Part shown: positions 37,278 to 46,378 of the stretch, one piece after another | Layout of the letters: each line of letters starts with the position of its first letter | How positions within the stretch are numbered: position 1 is the first letter of the stretch | From: Lachnospiraceae bacterium | GTDB lineage: Bacteria; Bacillota; Clostridia; Lachnospirales; Lachnospiraceae | Assembly (NCBI GenBank): GCA_021203145.1 | Contig: JAJQBS010000046.1 | Location: forward strand, 1-47,402 | Length of the DNA: 47,402 nt | Reading direction: 5' to 3' | Translations under genes and position numbers: made by a program | Notes under the pieces: model-generated | The model's input: the letters and a program-made list of their open reading frames with translations, nothing else | Told to the model about the DNA's origin: nothing | Databases searched by the model: none

Positions 37278-38804
37278 TTAATTCATTTCCAGTTTTACCG
37301 TCAGAATCCGCCGCAGGGATTCATCGATCCGTTCTTCTGAAAGCACGCCTGTATTTACTGCCGAAACCAGTCCCTCATAAGCGCTCTGGAAATCTGCAGG
37401 CATCAGAATCATATCAGCCCCGGCGCTCACCGCCGCCACTGCAGCTTCTGCTGAGGAATAATAATCCGTAATCGCCGCCATGTTCATCGCGTCAGTCACG
37501 ATGATTCCATCAAACCCCATCTCTTCACGCAAAAGCTCCGTCACGAGCAGCTCGCTGACGGTCGCCGGAGTGTCGTCCCCAGTCACATTCGGCAGAGAAA
37601 TATGTCCCACCATTACAAACCTGCACCCGGCCTCAATTCCTGCCGCAAACGGGAGCAGCTCGCATTCCCAGAGCTCCTCCAGCGTCTTGTAGGAAGTACT
37701 CCGCGAGACATGACTGTCCTCCGCCGTATCACCGTGCCCCGGAAAATGTTTCAGGGTCGCGGCCACCCCCTGGTTTTGTATTCCCTCTACAAAGCTCGCA
37801 ACCATTGAGGAGACGACCTCCGCATCTGACCCAAACGACCGGGTTCCGATCACGGAATTATCCGGATTGGTCGCCACATCCGCCACAGGCGCAAAATCCA
37901 CGTTAAACAGCAGTTCGCTTAAGTAGCTCCCGATCGTCTCGCCGACAGCATACGCATCTTCCGGCTCACCCAGGCCGACCGACTGCATGGTATCGATGTA
38001 GGGAACGTCGATCACGCCCTTCCCGGAAATCCTGGTGACCGTTCCACCCTCTTCGTCCACGCAGAGAAAAGCAGGGACGCCGATTCGCTCCTGGCTGTAT
38101 TGCAAGGTATTTTCAAGCATGGTCATTAGCTGGGATTCTGACGTGATATTCTGTGTAAAATAAACCAGGCCGCCGACCGGATAGCGCGAATAGGCCTCCT
38201 GCGTCGCTGTCCCCGCCGCCGTCGCCGTACTCACCCCGGTCAGAGCCTCCGGCGTTATAATAAACATCTGAGCAATCTTTTCCTCCAGAGTCAGCTGCGC
38301 AAGGAGGCTCTCGACCTGCGTATCTGATCCGCTTCCAGAAAGCTCCGATTCATCTGCGGCAGGTATGGCATCATTTTCGGATGATTCTGATTCTGATATC
38401 AGATCAGCATTTTCACCGGATACCGTCCTGCCGGACAGGATCTCGACGTTCCCATCCGATGATTCACTTTCACCCGGATCCTGCAAAAAAGCCGCCTCCT
38501 TGTTTCCTTCTTCGTCTGAATAAACCGTTCCTGCACTTTCTTCTTCGTCTGACAAGCCCGTCACTGCACGCTCTCCCTCGTCTGACAAGCCCGCCTCTGC
38601 GCTCTCTCCTTCTACTGATAAGCCCGCCTCTGCGCTTTCTCCCTCATCCTGCAAGGCCGCGTCCTGCTCTGACTTTACAATCGTTATACCACTCTCTGTA
38701 TACCGCATAAACAGCCACGCCAAAAGCACAGATACAGCCAACAGCAGCATGGCCGCCAACGCCGCGTACAATTGCAGAAATTTTCTCTTTCTCTTTCCTG
38801 ACAC
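37278..38804 (-). CDS. Surface GH3 beta-N-acetylglucosaminidase (NagZ-like)
   Basis: A 508-residue protein with a membrane anchor at 10-34, an acidic stalk (47-165) containing four or five copies of a 12-14 residue unit of the ESAEAGLSDEG type, and a glycoside hydrolase family 3 domain. KHFPGHGDTAEDSH (352-365) holds the NagZ-type acid/base dyad and VTDAMNM the catalytic Asp near 438. It should trim GlcNAc from peptidoglycan fragments outside the membrane. The frame opens with GTG 38804, preceded by GGAGGGG. Confidence 0.9.
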   Translation of the reverse strand: MSGKRKRKFLQLYAALAAMLLLAVSVLLAWLFMRYTESGITIVKSEQDAALQDEGESAEAGLSVEGESAEAGLSDEGERAVTGLSDEEESAGTVYSDEEGNKEAAFLQDPGESESSDGNVEILSGRTVSGENADLISESESSENDAIPAADESELSGSGSDTQVESLLAQLTLEEKIAQMFIITPEALTGVSTATAAGTATQEAYSRYPVGGLVYFTQNITSESQLMTMLENTLQYSQERIGVPAFLCVDEEGGTVTRISGKGVIDVPYIDTMQSVGLGEPEDAYAVGETIGSYLSELLFNVDFAPVADVATNPDNSVIGTRSFGSDAEVVSSMVASFVEGIQNQGVAATLKHFPGHGDTAEDSHVSRSTSYKTLEELWECELLPFAAGIEAGCRFVMVGHISLPNVTGDDTPATVSELLVTELLREEMGFDGIIVTDAMNMAAITDYYSSAEAAVAAVSAGADMILMPADFQSAYEGLVSAVNTGVLSEERIDESLRRILTVKLEMN

Positions 38805-38822
38805 TTTTTCCCCTCCAGAAAT

Positions 38823-38988
38823 CGGATAGGGGGGATCCTCTCTCCCTATCCGCCGCGCGGGGCGCGGGCAATGTCATAAGGATTGCCGACGAAGTTGGAG
38901 GATTCCTTATGACGCAGGCATAGCTGCCAGAATTCCTTTCGCGCCCCTGCGCATCATAAAATGAACCACCCCGATGCAGGCATCGGGG
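38823..38988. other. Cluster of three perfect inverted repeats (structured spacer)
   Basis: Three stems lie side by side: CGGATAGGG/CCCTATCCG (38823-38831, 38844-38852), GTCATAAGGA/TCCTTATGAC (38873-38882, 38904-38913) and CCCCGATGC/GCATCGGGG (38969-38977, 38980-38988), with a self-complementary CCGCGCGG between the first two. On the minus strand this is the leader of the GH3 gene. It could be a structured leader RNA, a dispersed intergenic repeat or a small mobile element remnant; the third hairpin may also terminate the operon upstream. Confidence 0.65.
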
Positions 38989-39091
38989 CATCAGACTCGC
39001 ACAGAAATAAATAATTCCAATCTGTCACACAGAATCTCTGCAAATGCATTTTTGCCTGGCAGTGCACGTTTCCATTACGCGAACTGCTCTG

Positions 39092-39904
39092 TCAGAAGGT
39101 CAATAGCATTAAAACAAACAGAACGACCAGAATGATCATCGTGACAGCACCTTTAATATATGCGATATCTATAAAAAATACGCCTTGAAGCGCGGTTACA
39201 AGTGAGGCAAAAAGAAGTACAAGCAGACTTCCGATGATCACCCCGATCAGAAATCCAATGGAGGCTTTCAGGAGGATAGAGCCTGTCCTCTCAAACCGAC
39301 TGGTATTGACACGGACCTGAATGTTCATGGCAACACATCCTACAATCCCCGAAATAAGCCCATTCATTGACAGCGCATAAAAGGCGTCCGCCACGTAGTC
39401 ATTAAAACATACTGAAACCAGAGAAGTCAGCAGGATCGTAATTAACCCACTGTTCATGAGAAGCAAAAACAGGCCCCACAAGGTGATGGCAATTTTCTGT
39501 GTTATTTTTAAGTCGCATTTTCTGTGATAACTATACTGAAGGCTCGTAAGGCGCTTGCTTTTCGGCAGGTTCAGACGCAGCTTTCGAAGCAGCACCTTTA
39601 GTCGGTTGGGAAACGCATCTGACGGACTCTTTTCAGGAACTACCTGCATTTTGGGACCTTTAAATGTATATCCTGCAAATCCTTTTTCGTCCCTGACCAC
39701 TTCCAGCGGCTTCTCCAGCTGCCGTCCCTTACCGGTCTCAATCATTTTTCTGACTGATCTCTCCCTCTCCGGAGATCTGTCTTTGAGCAGCTTAATCCAG
39801 AGATCCTCCTTGCCTGCCACCAGATAATGCGTTCCATCTATATCATCTCTCCTGGTTTTCCTTACCAGCTGATACTGTTGTGAATCGCCCCACACTGTCT
39901 TCAT
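39092..39904 (-). CDS. Membrane protein with kinase N-lobe-like soluble domain
   Basis: A 270-residue protein. Residues 1-130 are soluble; the run YQLV...YLVAGKEDLWIKLLKD...RSVRKMI...EKPLEVVRDEKGFAGYTFKG has the layout of the small lobe of the bacterial kinase-like domains found in vWA/Ter and type VII-like loci (Lys in beta-3, then a helix, then the P..vv.d..gf.Gy strand). The catalytic lobe is missing. Residues 138-270 hold four hydrophobic helices. In type VII systems of Firmicutes the membrane component EssB also has a pseudokinase fold, so this might be a membrane partner of the FtsK-like ATPase; that is inference. GGAGG lies seven bases before ATG 39904. Confidence 0.6.
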   Translation of the reverse strand: MKTVWGDSQQYQLVRKTRRDDIDGTHYLVAGKEDLWIKLLKDRSPERERSVRKMIETGKGRQLEKPLEVVRDEKGFAGYTFKGPKMQVVPEKSPSDAFPNRLKVLLRKLRLNLPKSKRLTSLQYSYHRKCDLKITQKIAITLWGLFLLLMNSGLITILLTSLVSVCFNDYVADAFYALSMNGLISGIVGCVAMNIQVRVNTSRFERTGSILLKASIGFLIGVIIGSLLVLLFASLVTALQGVFFIDIAYIKGAVTMIILVVLFVLMLLTF

Positions 39905-39945
39905 CATCCGTCCTCCAAGAATATTTTTGTCTTCACCTGGTTATT

Positions 39946-40146
39946 TTACCTGGATTCCATCTCTTCGTCCACGCGCCTGATAAAAGAAGTGACTTCCGCA
40001 GTCAGATCGCTCATCTGGTCAATCGCACGAGTCATCCGTGCCAGAACTTTGCTCTCATAAAGCTGTCCGATCTCGTCTGTCCATGAACAGCTGTGAAATC
40101 CATCGCAGGCACTGCTTTTCATATCAGAAAAAATCGAATCATCCAT
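39946..40146 (-). CDS. 66-residue helical protein of toxin locus
   Basis: Starts MDDSIFSDMK at ATG 40146 after GGAGAGG, overlapping the end of the immunity-like gene by 8 bp. The second half (LYESKVLARMTRAIDQMSDLTAEVTSFIRRVDEEME) is one or two amphipathic helices. It may be a small adaptor or WXG100-like partner; family not recognised. Confidence 0.6.
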   Translation of the reverse strand: MDDSIFSDMKSSACDGFHSCSWTDEIGQLYESKVLARMTRAIDQMSDLTAEVTSFIRRVDEEMESR

Positions 40147-40525
40147 AGTAGCCGGCCTCTCCAAATAAGATGCTCTCCATCCTGCCTCCAGGTGCATAAA
40201 TCCCGATGGACAGGCTCTCACTGATCAGGCTGTCATCCTCCATGACGAGATCCTCAATAAGCAGCTTCGCCTGAGCCACGTCAGCCGGAAAAATCACCTG
40301 ACCATTCACAGATATTTCTACATCCGAAAAAATTTCGATCGCCTCACACTGATCCTGTTCATTGTAAAAAACATGGCAGATACCAAAATCATCGGTCGTT
40401 GTTAAGCTGAATTTTGTCTTTTTAAACTCCTTTGCCGTCCCCAGAAGCTTACGCACCTCTTCACGATTCATCCCAAATCTGATGCCATTCACTTCCTGCG
40501 TCGGCTGCGCTGTCCATTTTTCCAT
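40139..40525 (-). CDS. Probable immunity protein for adjacent nuclease toxin
   Basis: A 128-residue acidic protein with the opening NGIRFGMNREEVRKLLG and later FGICHVFYNEQDQCEAIEIF, alternating strands and helices, ending in GEAGYYG. I do not recognise a named family, but position (12 bp after the toxin gene), size and acidity are typical for the immunity partner of a polymorphic toxin. GGAGAG precedes the ATG. Confidence 0.6.
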   Translation of the reverse strand: MEKWTAQPTQEVNGIRFGMNREEVRKLLGTAKEFKKTKFSLTTTDDFGICHVFYNEQDQCEAIEIFSDVEISVNGQVIFPADVAQAKLLIEDLVMEDDSLISESLSIGIYAPGGRMESILFGEAGYYG

Positions 40526-40537
40526 TTTGTCTCTCCG

Positions 40538-41398
40538 TCATTTGATTTTTCCGTCTTTTTCCAGCTGCCCCACATACTGCATCATTTGACCGATCGCTGC
40601 ATTGTATTTATCTCCGCATTTTTCCTTCACATCGTCAATATCCATCTGAAGGGCTTCTTTAAATTTCCCCTGGCTGATCAGATTTTTCTGCGCAGCACGA
40701 TAATTGCGCGCCTCCCGCGAACTGCCGCAGCTCGCAGTTTTCCGGTGGTCTTCCTTTTCCATCCGAATCGCCGGACCGTCCTCCCTGGCCAGAAAAGAAG
40801 CACTGTCAGCCGGCATATGGTGTACCTCGTACTTATCGCCCTGGCCGCCCTGAAATACATCCTTATAACTCCCGCCCTGGAGACCCACAGCACCAGATAC
40901 ACGAGCGGAAACACCCGAGAAACCGCTTTTTCCTCCGGTGCTGTCCTGATCGTCCATCGCATTCACCAGACGCAGATACTTATCGACAATTCCAAGTCCA
41001 TACTGAATGGAATCTCTGCACTCTGCTTTATTGCGCTCCAGCTGTTCCTTCAGCCCGGGGATCTGCCGCAAATACCGGCTAAGGATATCTCTATGCTCCT
41101 CCAGCCGGCTTATCCGTCCGCGTAAAGACGCGATCCGCACATCAATTCCACTGGTATCTTCATACGAATTATCGCGCTGCATGGCAGCCTTCTGGCTTAA
41201 GAGACTGCTGATCTCCCCCTCAAGGGAACTGATTTCCTGATCCGTACTTCTGATTTCAGAGAGGATTCGTTCTTCGGTTGAAATAAGAGTATCTTTCAGT
41301 TTTCCTGCTCCTTCATCCAGGAGGCCGAGGGAATTTTCCAGCTTCCCGGAATATTCCCTCATCGCCGCCAGATCAGAGTGCAGCTTGCCGCCCGCCAT
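40538..41398 (-). CDS. Coiled-coil polymorphic toxin with HNH-like nuclease tail
   Basis: A 286-residue protein in two parts. Residues 1-150 are a helical/coiled-coil delivery module like those in LXG/WXG-type effectors. After a Gly/Ser-rich linker, residues 185-286 carry YEVHHMP (His193-194), GPAI-x-M-x3-DHRKTASCG (Asp217, His218) and a helical end (EALQMDIDDVKEKCGDKYNAAI). The HH...DH arrangement is that of HNH/endonuclease VII-like toxin tails in polymorphic toxin systems. It starts MAGGK, as does the small WXG100-like protein encoded just upstream (6-bp gap, no own ribosome site, likely coupled). The next gene is its probable immunity protein. Confidence 0.75.
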   Translation of the reverse strand: MAGGKLHSDLAAMREYSGKLENSLGLLDEGAGKLKDTLISTEERILSEIRSTDQEISSLEGEISSLLSQKAAMQRDNSYEDTSGIDVRIASLRGRISRLEEHRDILSRYLRQIPGLKEQLERNKAECRDSIQYGLGIVDKYLRLVNAMDDQDSTGGKSGFSGVSARVSGAVGLQGGSYKDVFQGGQGDKYEVHHMPADSASFLAREDGPAIRMEKEDHRKTASCGSSREARNYRAAQKNLISQGKFKEALQMDIDDVKEKCGDKYNAAIGQMMQYVGQLEKDGKIK

Positions 41399-41404
41399 GA
41401 GCGG

Positions 41405-41674
41405 TTATACCATTGAATCCAGAAAGCTCGCATAATTAGCCAGTGAATCGCGTACAGAGCTTATAGGAGCTTCGCAGGCGCCGATCAATTCATTAACCTC
41501 ATTTACCAGCTTCTGAGCGTCCTCATATGCTTTGTCTCTGGTGGAGCCACTCAATTCATCAAGGAGACTCTGTCCCACAGCGTTTGTCGATTTAATTTCA
41601 GCTGCAATCGAGTCCAACAAAGCGCTGAGTTTCCTTACATCTCCCGGTTTTCCAAATACTTTCCCTCCAGCCAT
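41405..41674 (-). CDS. WXG100-like small helical protein
   Basis: An 89-residue all-helical protein (MAGGKVFGKPGDV...DELSGSTRDKAYEDAQKL...) with the helix-turn-helix hairpin layout of WXG100/EsxA proteins; the turn reads LSGSTRD rather than WXG. Likely chaperone or co-export partner of the toxin encoded 6 bp downstream. GGAGG lies eight bases before ATG 41674. Confidence 0.7.
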   Translation of the reverse strand: MAGGKVFGKPGDVRKLSALLDSIAAEIKSTNAVGQSLLDELSGSTRDKAYEDAQKLVNEVNELIGACEAPISSVRDSLANYASFLDSMV

Positions 41675-41713
41675 ATACTTGTCCTCCTTTTATTTCAAAT
41701 AACATCATATTAA

Positions 41714-42010
41714 TTAATCTAAGCTTTGCTCTAAACTGTCTTTTCTTGTCCGCTGTTCCTCTGCCTCATTCTTAAGTTCCCGGATCCGAGCAGTGCCAGA
41801 AGTCACTGCATCGTCGAGCTGAGCCGCAATCGTCTTGAGCCGAGCAGAAGCTTTATTCGCATATTCTGTGCCTCCCAACGTAGCATCCGCACTTGACGCC
41901 GCTGTGAGAAGCATATCCGCATTTGATTTGATTCGCTTTAAGTAATTAGCCTCAAAGTTCTCGCAAAATTCAATTACCTTGTCTAAATTTCTGTCTACTC
42001 CGTCTGCCAT
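41714..42010 (-). CDS. WXG100-like protein, paralogue 1
   Basis: A 98-residue helical protein from ATG 42010 (GGAGG six bases upstream). The stretch FCENFEANYLKRI...MLL...SSADATLGGTEYANKAS-x-LKTIA recurs in the two genes upstream, so the three are tandem paralogues. Size and predicted helical hairpin fit WXG100/Esx-type substrates of the FtsK-like ATPase encoded upstream. Its GC content is higher than that of the other two. Confidence 0.7.
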   Translation of the reverse strand: MADGVDRNLDKVIEFCENFEANYLKRIKSNADMLLTAASSADATLGGTEYANKASARLKTIAAQLDDAVTSGTARIRELKNEAEEQRTRKDSLEQSLD

Positions 42011-42181
42011 TTTCATCCTCCTGATTTGAATTTCTTTATCTGTTGTACATATTCCTTTGTCTTTTCTAGCTTTATTTAAAATATACTAATGCCCCATCAC
42101 CTCACGTCCTTCATGTTCTTATTATCAAATTTTTATGAAACCTTTTTTCTTGCTTTTCGAATAATATTTGTTGAGTGAAAC

Positions 42182-42508
42182 TTATGAATCTAATAACCAT
42201 GGTGGGAGCCCAACAACTGGTGTTTTACCTATTAATAAGTATGCTGCCTCTTCCTTGTGTTCTCGCATGCGATAAATCCCAGAATATGTCACATCTCCTA
42301 GCCTATACGCAATCGTCTTGAGTTGTGGAGATGCTTTATTGGCAAAATCTGTACAACCTAACGTTGCATCTACGGAAGATACCAGTGTGAGAAAACGTTC
42401 AACACTTGGCATGAGTTGTTTTAAGTAATCTAACTCGAATTTTTCACAAAATTCAACTACTTCCTCCAGTTCTTTTATGGTTGCCCAAATATCTTTTTCG
42501 TCTGCCAC
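42182..42508 (-). CDS. WXG100-like protein, paralogue 2
   Basis: A 108-residue protein starting at GTG 42508, whose GGAGG overlaps the end of the gene upstream. It keeps the shared core (FCEKFELDYLKQL, SSVDATLGCTDFANKAS, LKTIA), about half identical by eye to paralogue 1, but ends in a different tail (GLPPWLLDS). The DNA is clearly A/T-richer than most of the window. A 171-bp A/T-rich gap with no feature separates it from paralogue 1. Confidence 0.7.
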   Translation of the reverse strand: MADEKDIWATIKELEEVVEFCEKFELDYLKQLMPSVERFLTLVSSVDATLGCTDFANKASPQLKTIAYRLGDVTYSGIYRMREHKEEAAYLLIGKTPVVGLPPWLLDS

Positions 42509-42510
42509 TT

Positions 42511-42918
42511 TCAGTCCTCCTCATTTTTCTTTTTGGCGGTCTCGTTAGCTGTTTCACTGTCTTCTGTCGTTCCCATGTTCGCACAATTCGCAATCTCTTC
42601 CACTTTTACCCCTTCTTCATACAGTTCCTGGCTATACATCTCCTCTAGTTTCATTTTCTGATCCATCAGACGCTTCTCCTCTATCCTCCAATCGCTGATA
42701 CGCTTCTCCTCTTCTCTGATGGCATTCACAAGCGCATTGACCAGTTTTAATAGTTCCTTTGTAGCTTCTGTATCAAAAGCTGTTTCAGCAAGAGACATGT
42801 CGCAGCTATTAACTATTGTAAGCAGCATTTCAGCATTACTATTAATTGATTTCAAATAAGAACTTTCAAATACATCGATGAAATCTGAAACAAAATATTC
42901 TCTTATCAAGTCATACAT
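42511..42918 (-). CDS. WXG100-like protein, paralogue 3 with charged tail
   Basis: A 135-residue protein from ATG 42918 (GGGG six bases upstream). The core is diverged but recognisable (FESSYLKSINSNAEMLLTIVNS). It continues into a long Glu/Lys/Arg coiled-coil and a disordered Asn/Thr/Glu tail ending NEED. A/T-rich like paralogue 2. It directly follows the FtsK-like ATPase gene. Confidence 0.68.
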   Translation of the reverse strand: MYDLIREYFVSDFIDVFESSYLKSINSNAEMLLTIVNSCDMSLAETAFDTEATKELLKLVNALVNAIREEEKRISDWRIEEKRLMDQKMKLEEMYSQELYEEGVKVEEIANCANMGTTEDSETANETAKKKNEED

Positions 42919-42954
42919 GATGTTCCCCTTTACAGCATTTTACCACAAAAAAAT

Positions 42955-45900
42955 TCACAGCTTGTAGGGGATGAATTTTTTCCCCGCGCGCCCATTGTGA
43001 TAATATCCCATGTGTTCCGGAAGACTGTGAACCAGGCTTGCCCTCTCCAGATACTCTCCTGCCTCTCCGTCGCTCATCGCGAAAGCAATCTTGTGGCGGA
43101 AATCTGCTTTCTTTACGGCCTTGAAATCCTGAAGGGCGGCGGCCGTATCGTAGATCACCAGATGAAATACATTTCTTCCGGGGCCGATGTGGATCAGCCT
43201 TGCGATGTCATCACGGGCGTCATACAACAAATCATCCGAAAATTCTCCGGCTCCGCCCACCGTCTCCGATGATTTCGATCCGGCTGTCTGCGTATCTGGT
43301 GTATTTGCCGCGTTTTTATCAGCCTGGGGCGTCGCCGGCGCAGGCTCCTCCTCAAACATTCCGAAAAGAGCTCCAAATGCATCTTCCAGTTCTTTGGTTT
43401 CCTGTGTTTTTCCGGAGCTGGCTGTCTCTGGCTCCTTTACCGGAGCCGAAGTCCCTTCTCTCGCCAGCTGCTCCAGCTTTTCCGGTTTGGTTCTGGGATA
43501 GCTGCTCAGTTCCTCCGCGACTGCATCCAGTCCGAGCCACACAGCAAGCACCCTCTTTTGGTTGCCGCGGTCGTTCGTAATGGAAAGCAGCCGATTGACT
43601 TCGTGACAGAGTTCCGGCAGCTGGTCAACAATCTTTATATTCGGGTCAGCGTGGGCAAGGGCCTGGATTTCCGGCAAATATTCACGGTAAATACCGGCAT
43701 AAGGATCGCACAGGAGTACGATTTCATAGGGGTTCTGCCGTCCGAAGCTGGCTGTGATTGCCTTCAAAACCCGCATCTGCTGCTCCTCCGTGCCGGATAC
43801 ACTCATGATATTGTTTCCGCTGCGGCGCAGGAGCGGGAAGCTCAGTGCAAATCTCAGATCGACCGGTTTGCCCAGATAAATCTGTGTGTCGCGCGTGCCA
43901 TCCCTGTGCTGCCCGGGAAGCTGCTCTTCCCATTTTCGGATTTCTTCCAGATCCATGAATTCCTGTACCCGGTCGTCAAAGCTGTCTGCTACATAATTTT
44001 CCGAATGATAGAACCTTCTGGCCTTTGCACTGACCTTATAGCGCCACTCTCCGTCGATGTAGATCGCCATGGCACGTTCAATGGTCGCCACTTCTTCTTT
44101 ATCCTCATTTTCGCGAACCGTCTGGACGGCCACCTCGCCCGTCTTCATATGTACAAAGGAAAGCAGCTTGCTGCGGTCATTTTCCCCGAGCGTCTCCTTG
44201 AGCTCGTCCAGGTAATTGGACAGGGCAATTCTGGCCTTGATCTGTTTTTTTCCCTTGTCAGAGAGGCCGCGCAGGCCATCCACAATCGCCTGGTCGGAAA
44301 ACAGCATGATAATACCCATCGCACGGGCTTCCGCGAGGATATTTTCCAGGCGGATCTTATAATCCGGCTCCAGCTGCGCATGCTGGGACATCACGTGGAA
44401 CTCATCGATGATGACCAGAAGCCGCCGCATGGAAGATGTTCCAAAGTGTTTGCGGTAATCGGTGAAGCTGGTAATGTTGTCGTGTCCTCCGCCCTGTTTG
44501 TGTTCATAGTCCGCTTTGGCAATCAGGTTCTGGCGGCGTTCCATCTCCGCTGTAATCTTATCAATAAACGCATAGGAAAAGTCGGAAGTCTTGCTCAGGC
44601 CAATAAAACGGATATGCGGGGGCGTATTGGTTTTATAAGAATAAAATTCTGTAATCTTGTAATCCGCCATCCAGATTTCTACGTCCTCCGGCGAATAATT
44701 CATGACGATCGAGCTGACCAGCATATGGAGCAGAGTACTTTTTCCGGAACCGGTGCCGCCGCAGATCAGGCCGTGCGCGTTCATGGCATTTCCCAGAAGA
44801 TATTCCAGAATCTGCCCGCGCCGGGTGACGGCAAATGGGATATGCAGCCCGTCCGTGGAATCCTCCTCCCCAAACGTGTGCTCAATATCAAACAAATTCT
44901 GAAAATGATTGTCCAGAATCTTCTCCTGCTTTAAATCAGCAATCAGGCTGCCAATATATTCCTTCCGGTCTTCCCTGGAACGTACCAGTATACAGGGAAT
45001 TTTCTCTTCGCCTTCCCGATAGTTTGCCCCGCCCTCGGTGAGGTCGAACCACAGCGCCGCCCCCTGTGCTTCCTTTGTCAGCACTGTCTCAATGGAAGAC
45101 TCTTTGCCGTAGGTGTTATTCCTGTTGCGCTCCGCCCAACGGTCCAGGTTGTTTAACAGGATCACGGAGATGCCCAGCTTTGCGCCGTTTATCAGCATGC
45201 GGTTCAGTATCTGTATTCCCTTATCTGAAAAGCCGTCAGGAAAGTTGTCAATGACGACCGTCTGGTAAGGAATCCACGCCTGGTTTCCATTTTCCTGATT
45301 GTATTCCGTCAGCGAATGATATTCCCCCAGCTCTCTGGCCACAAGTGTCATCCAGCCATCAAGGCTCTCTAATTTCTGGGAAATCGAGTGCTCATCCGGA
45401 CATAGCTGAGCCAGATGAAAATTCCCCTGCGTAACCTTACGGTTCAGATATACGACATCCATCTTTCTGACATCCACCAACGGACGCATCTCACCAAAAT
45501 TAGCCCCGGCCTCCGCCCCATCCATGAAAGAAAACTCCATGTGGAACTCCGGGGAGAGCCGAAGCATCTGTAACAGCAGTGCATGCATGGCCTGGCAGGC
45601 CGTCTGCGCACTTCCTTTCTGATAATTACAAATATATGGCAAGGGTGTCTCAATCGACCAGGGATAGGGGATATTCATCCAGCCTTCCTGATCTACACAG
45701 GTCAGAGAACCAGGGGCAGCGCCTGCCCCATCTGGAAGCTGAGAAGGCGCATCGGCACCGGCCTCTTCCGAACGACCGGCCAGCCCTACCCCCTGCGGCA
45801 GCCCGCCGCTGAGTTGTCGCCTGATATCGCCCAGTAAAAAGCAGCCGTCCACGCTCGTCGCCATGTGGTAAACCGTCCAGTCCGAATCCGCGCCAGCGCC

Positions 45901-46347
45901 TGCAGCGGCCCGCGTCTTATTCGATTCTACCTGATAATACCTGAGCTTCTCCGTGATTTCCTGACAGGTCGCTTCCAGGTTTTCCCGAAATTCCTTTTCC
46001 TGGCTTTCCAGCTGGTAGATCAGCGCATTCAGTTTTCCAACCAGTTCATAATATACTCTTCGATCAGCGCCAAGCAGCTGCTTGATAAATGCCAGGATAC
46101 CGGTGCGGGACAGCTCCATCCGCAGACTGTTCAGCTCCTCTTCCGTATAGGTTACGTCCGTGCTGCGCGCAACAGGACCATATTTTCTGCCGGACCTGCT
46201 GTTGTAAATCTGTCCGCGGAGCTCCTGATATTTCTGTTTTTCTACAGATAATTCTTCCAGTTTCTCTTCCATCTGGTGGCAGCTTTTTACCAGTTTATTT
46301 AATTCTTCGTAACCTGACTGGAAAAAAGCCAGTGACCTGCGCCCCAT
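42955..46347 (-). CDS. FtsK/SpoIIIE (EssC-like) multi-module ATPase
   Basis: A 1130-residue protein. Residues 1-145 are coiled coil. Residues 225-470 look like a degenerate ATPase module (VVIDNFPDGF, SVILLNN). The central module is intact: Walker A GGTGSGKS at 530-537 and Walker B LLVIIDEFH at 643-651, followed by LFSDQ. A third module (about 815-960) keeps the fold pattern but has GTEEQQ in place of the P-loop. Three stacked FtsK-like modules with one active site recall EssC/EccC, the type VII secretion motor. Unlike EssC there is no FHA domain and no membrane segment, so it must dock on another protein. GGGAGG precedes ATG 46347. It is followed by the WXG100-like genes. Confidence 0.87.
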   Translation of the reverse strand: MGRRSLAFFQSGYEELNKLVKSCHQMEEKLEELSVEKQKYQELRGQIYNSRSGRKYGPVARSTDVTYTEEELNSLRMELSRTGILAFIKQLLGADRRVYYELVGKLNALIYQLESQEKEFRENLEATCQEITEKLRYYQVESNKTRAAAGAGADSDWTVYHMATSVDGCFLLGDIRRQLSGGLPQGVGLAGRSEEAGADAPSQLPDGAGAAPGSLTCVDQEGWMNIPYPWSIETPLPYICNYQKGSAQTACQAMHALLLQMLRLSPEFHMEFSFMDGAEAGANFGEMRPLVDVRKMDVVYLNRKVTQGNFHLAQLCPDEHSISQKLESLDGWMTLVARELGEYHSLTEYNQENGNQAWIPYQTVVIDNFPDGFSDKGIQILNRMLINGAKLGISVILLNNLDRWAERNRNNTYGKESSIETVLTKEAQGAALWFDLTEGGANYREGEEKIPCILVRSREDRKEYIGSLIADLKQEKILDNHFQNLFDIEHTFGEEDSTDGLHIPFAVTRRGQILEYLLGNAMNAHGLICGGTGSGKSTLLHMLVSSIVMNYSPEDVEIWMADYKITEFYSYKTNTPPHIRFIGLSKTSDFSYAFIDKITAEMERRQNLIAKADYEHKQGGGHDNITSFTDYRKHFGTSSMRRLLVIIDEFHVMSQHAQLEPDYKIRLENILAEARAMGIIMLFSDQAIVDGLRGLSDKGKKQIKARIALSNYLDELKETLGENDRSKLLSFVHMKTGEVAVQTVRENEDKEEVATIERAMAIYIDGEWRYKVSAKARRFYHSENYVADSFDDRVQEFMDLEEIRKWEEQLPGQHRDGTRDTQIYLGKPVDLRFALSFPLLRRSGNNIMSVSGTEEQQMRVLKAITASFGRQNPYEIVLLCDPYAGIYREYLPEIQALAHADPNIKIVDQLPELCHEVNRLLSITNDRGNQKRVLAVWLGLDAVAEELSSYPRTKPEKLEQLAREGTSAPVKEPETASSGKTQETKELEDAFGALFGMFEEEPAPATPQADKNAANTPDTQTAGSKSSETVGGAGEFSDDLLYDARDDIARLIHIGPGRNVFHLVIYDTAAALQDFKAVKKADFRHKIAFAMSDGEAGEYLERASLVHSLPEHMGYYHNGRAGKKFIPYKL

Positions 46348-46378
46348 AACTCAAGCCTCCCTTCTACCATTACGGAGT

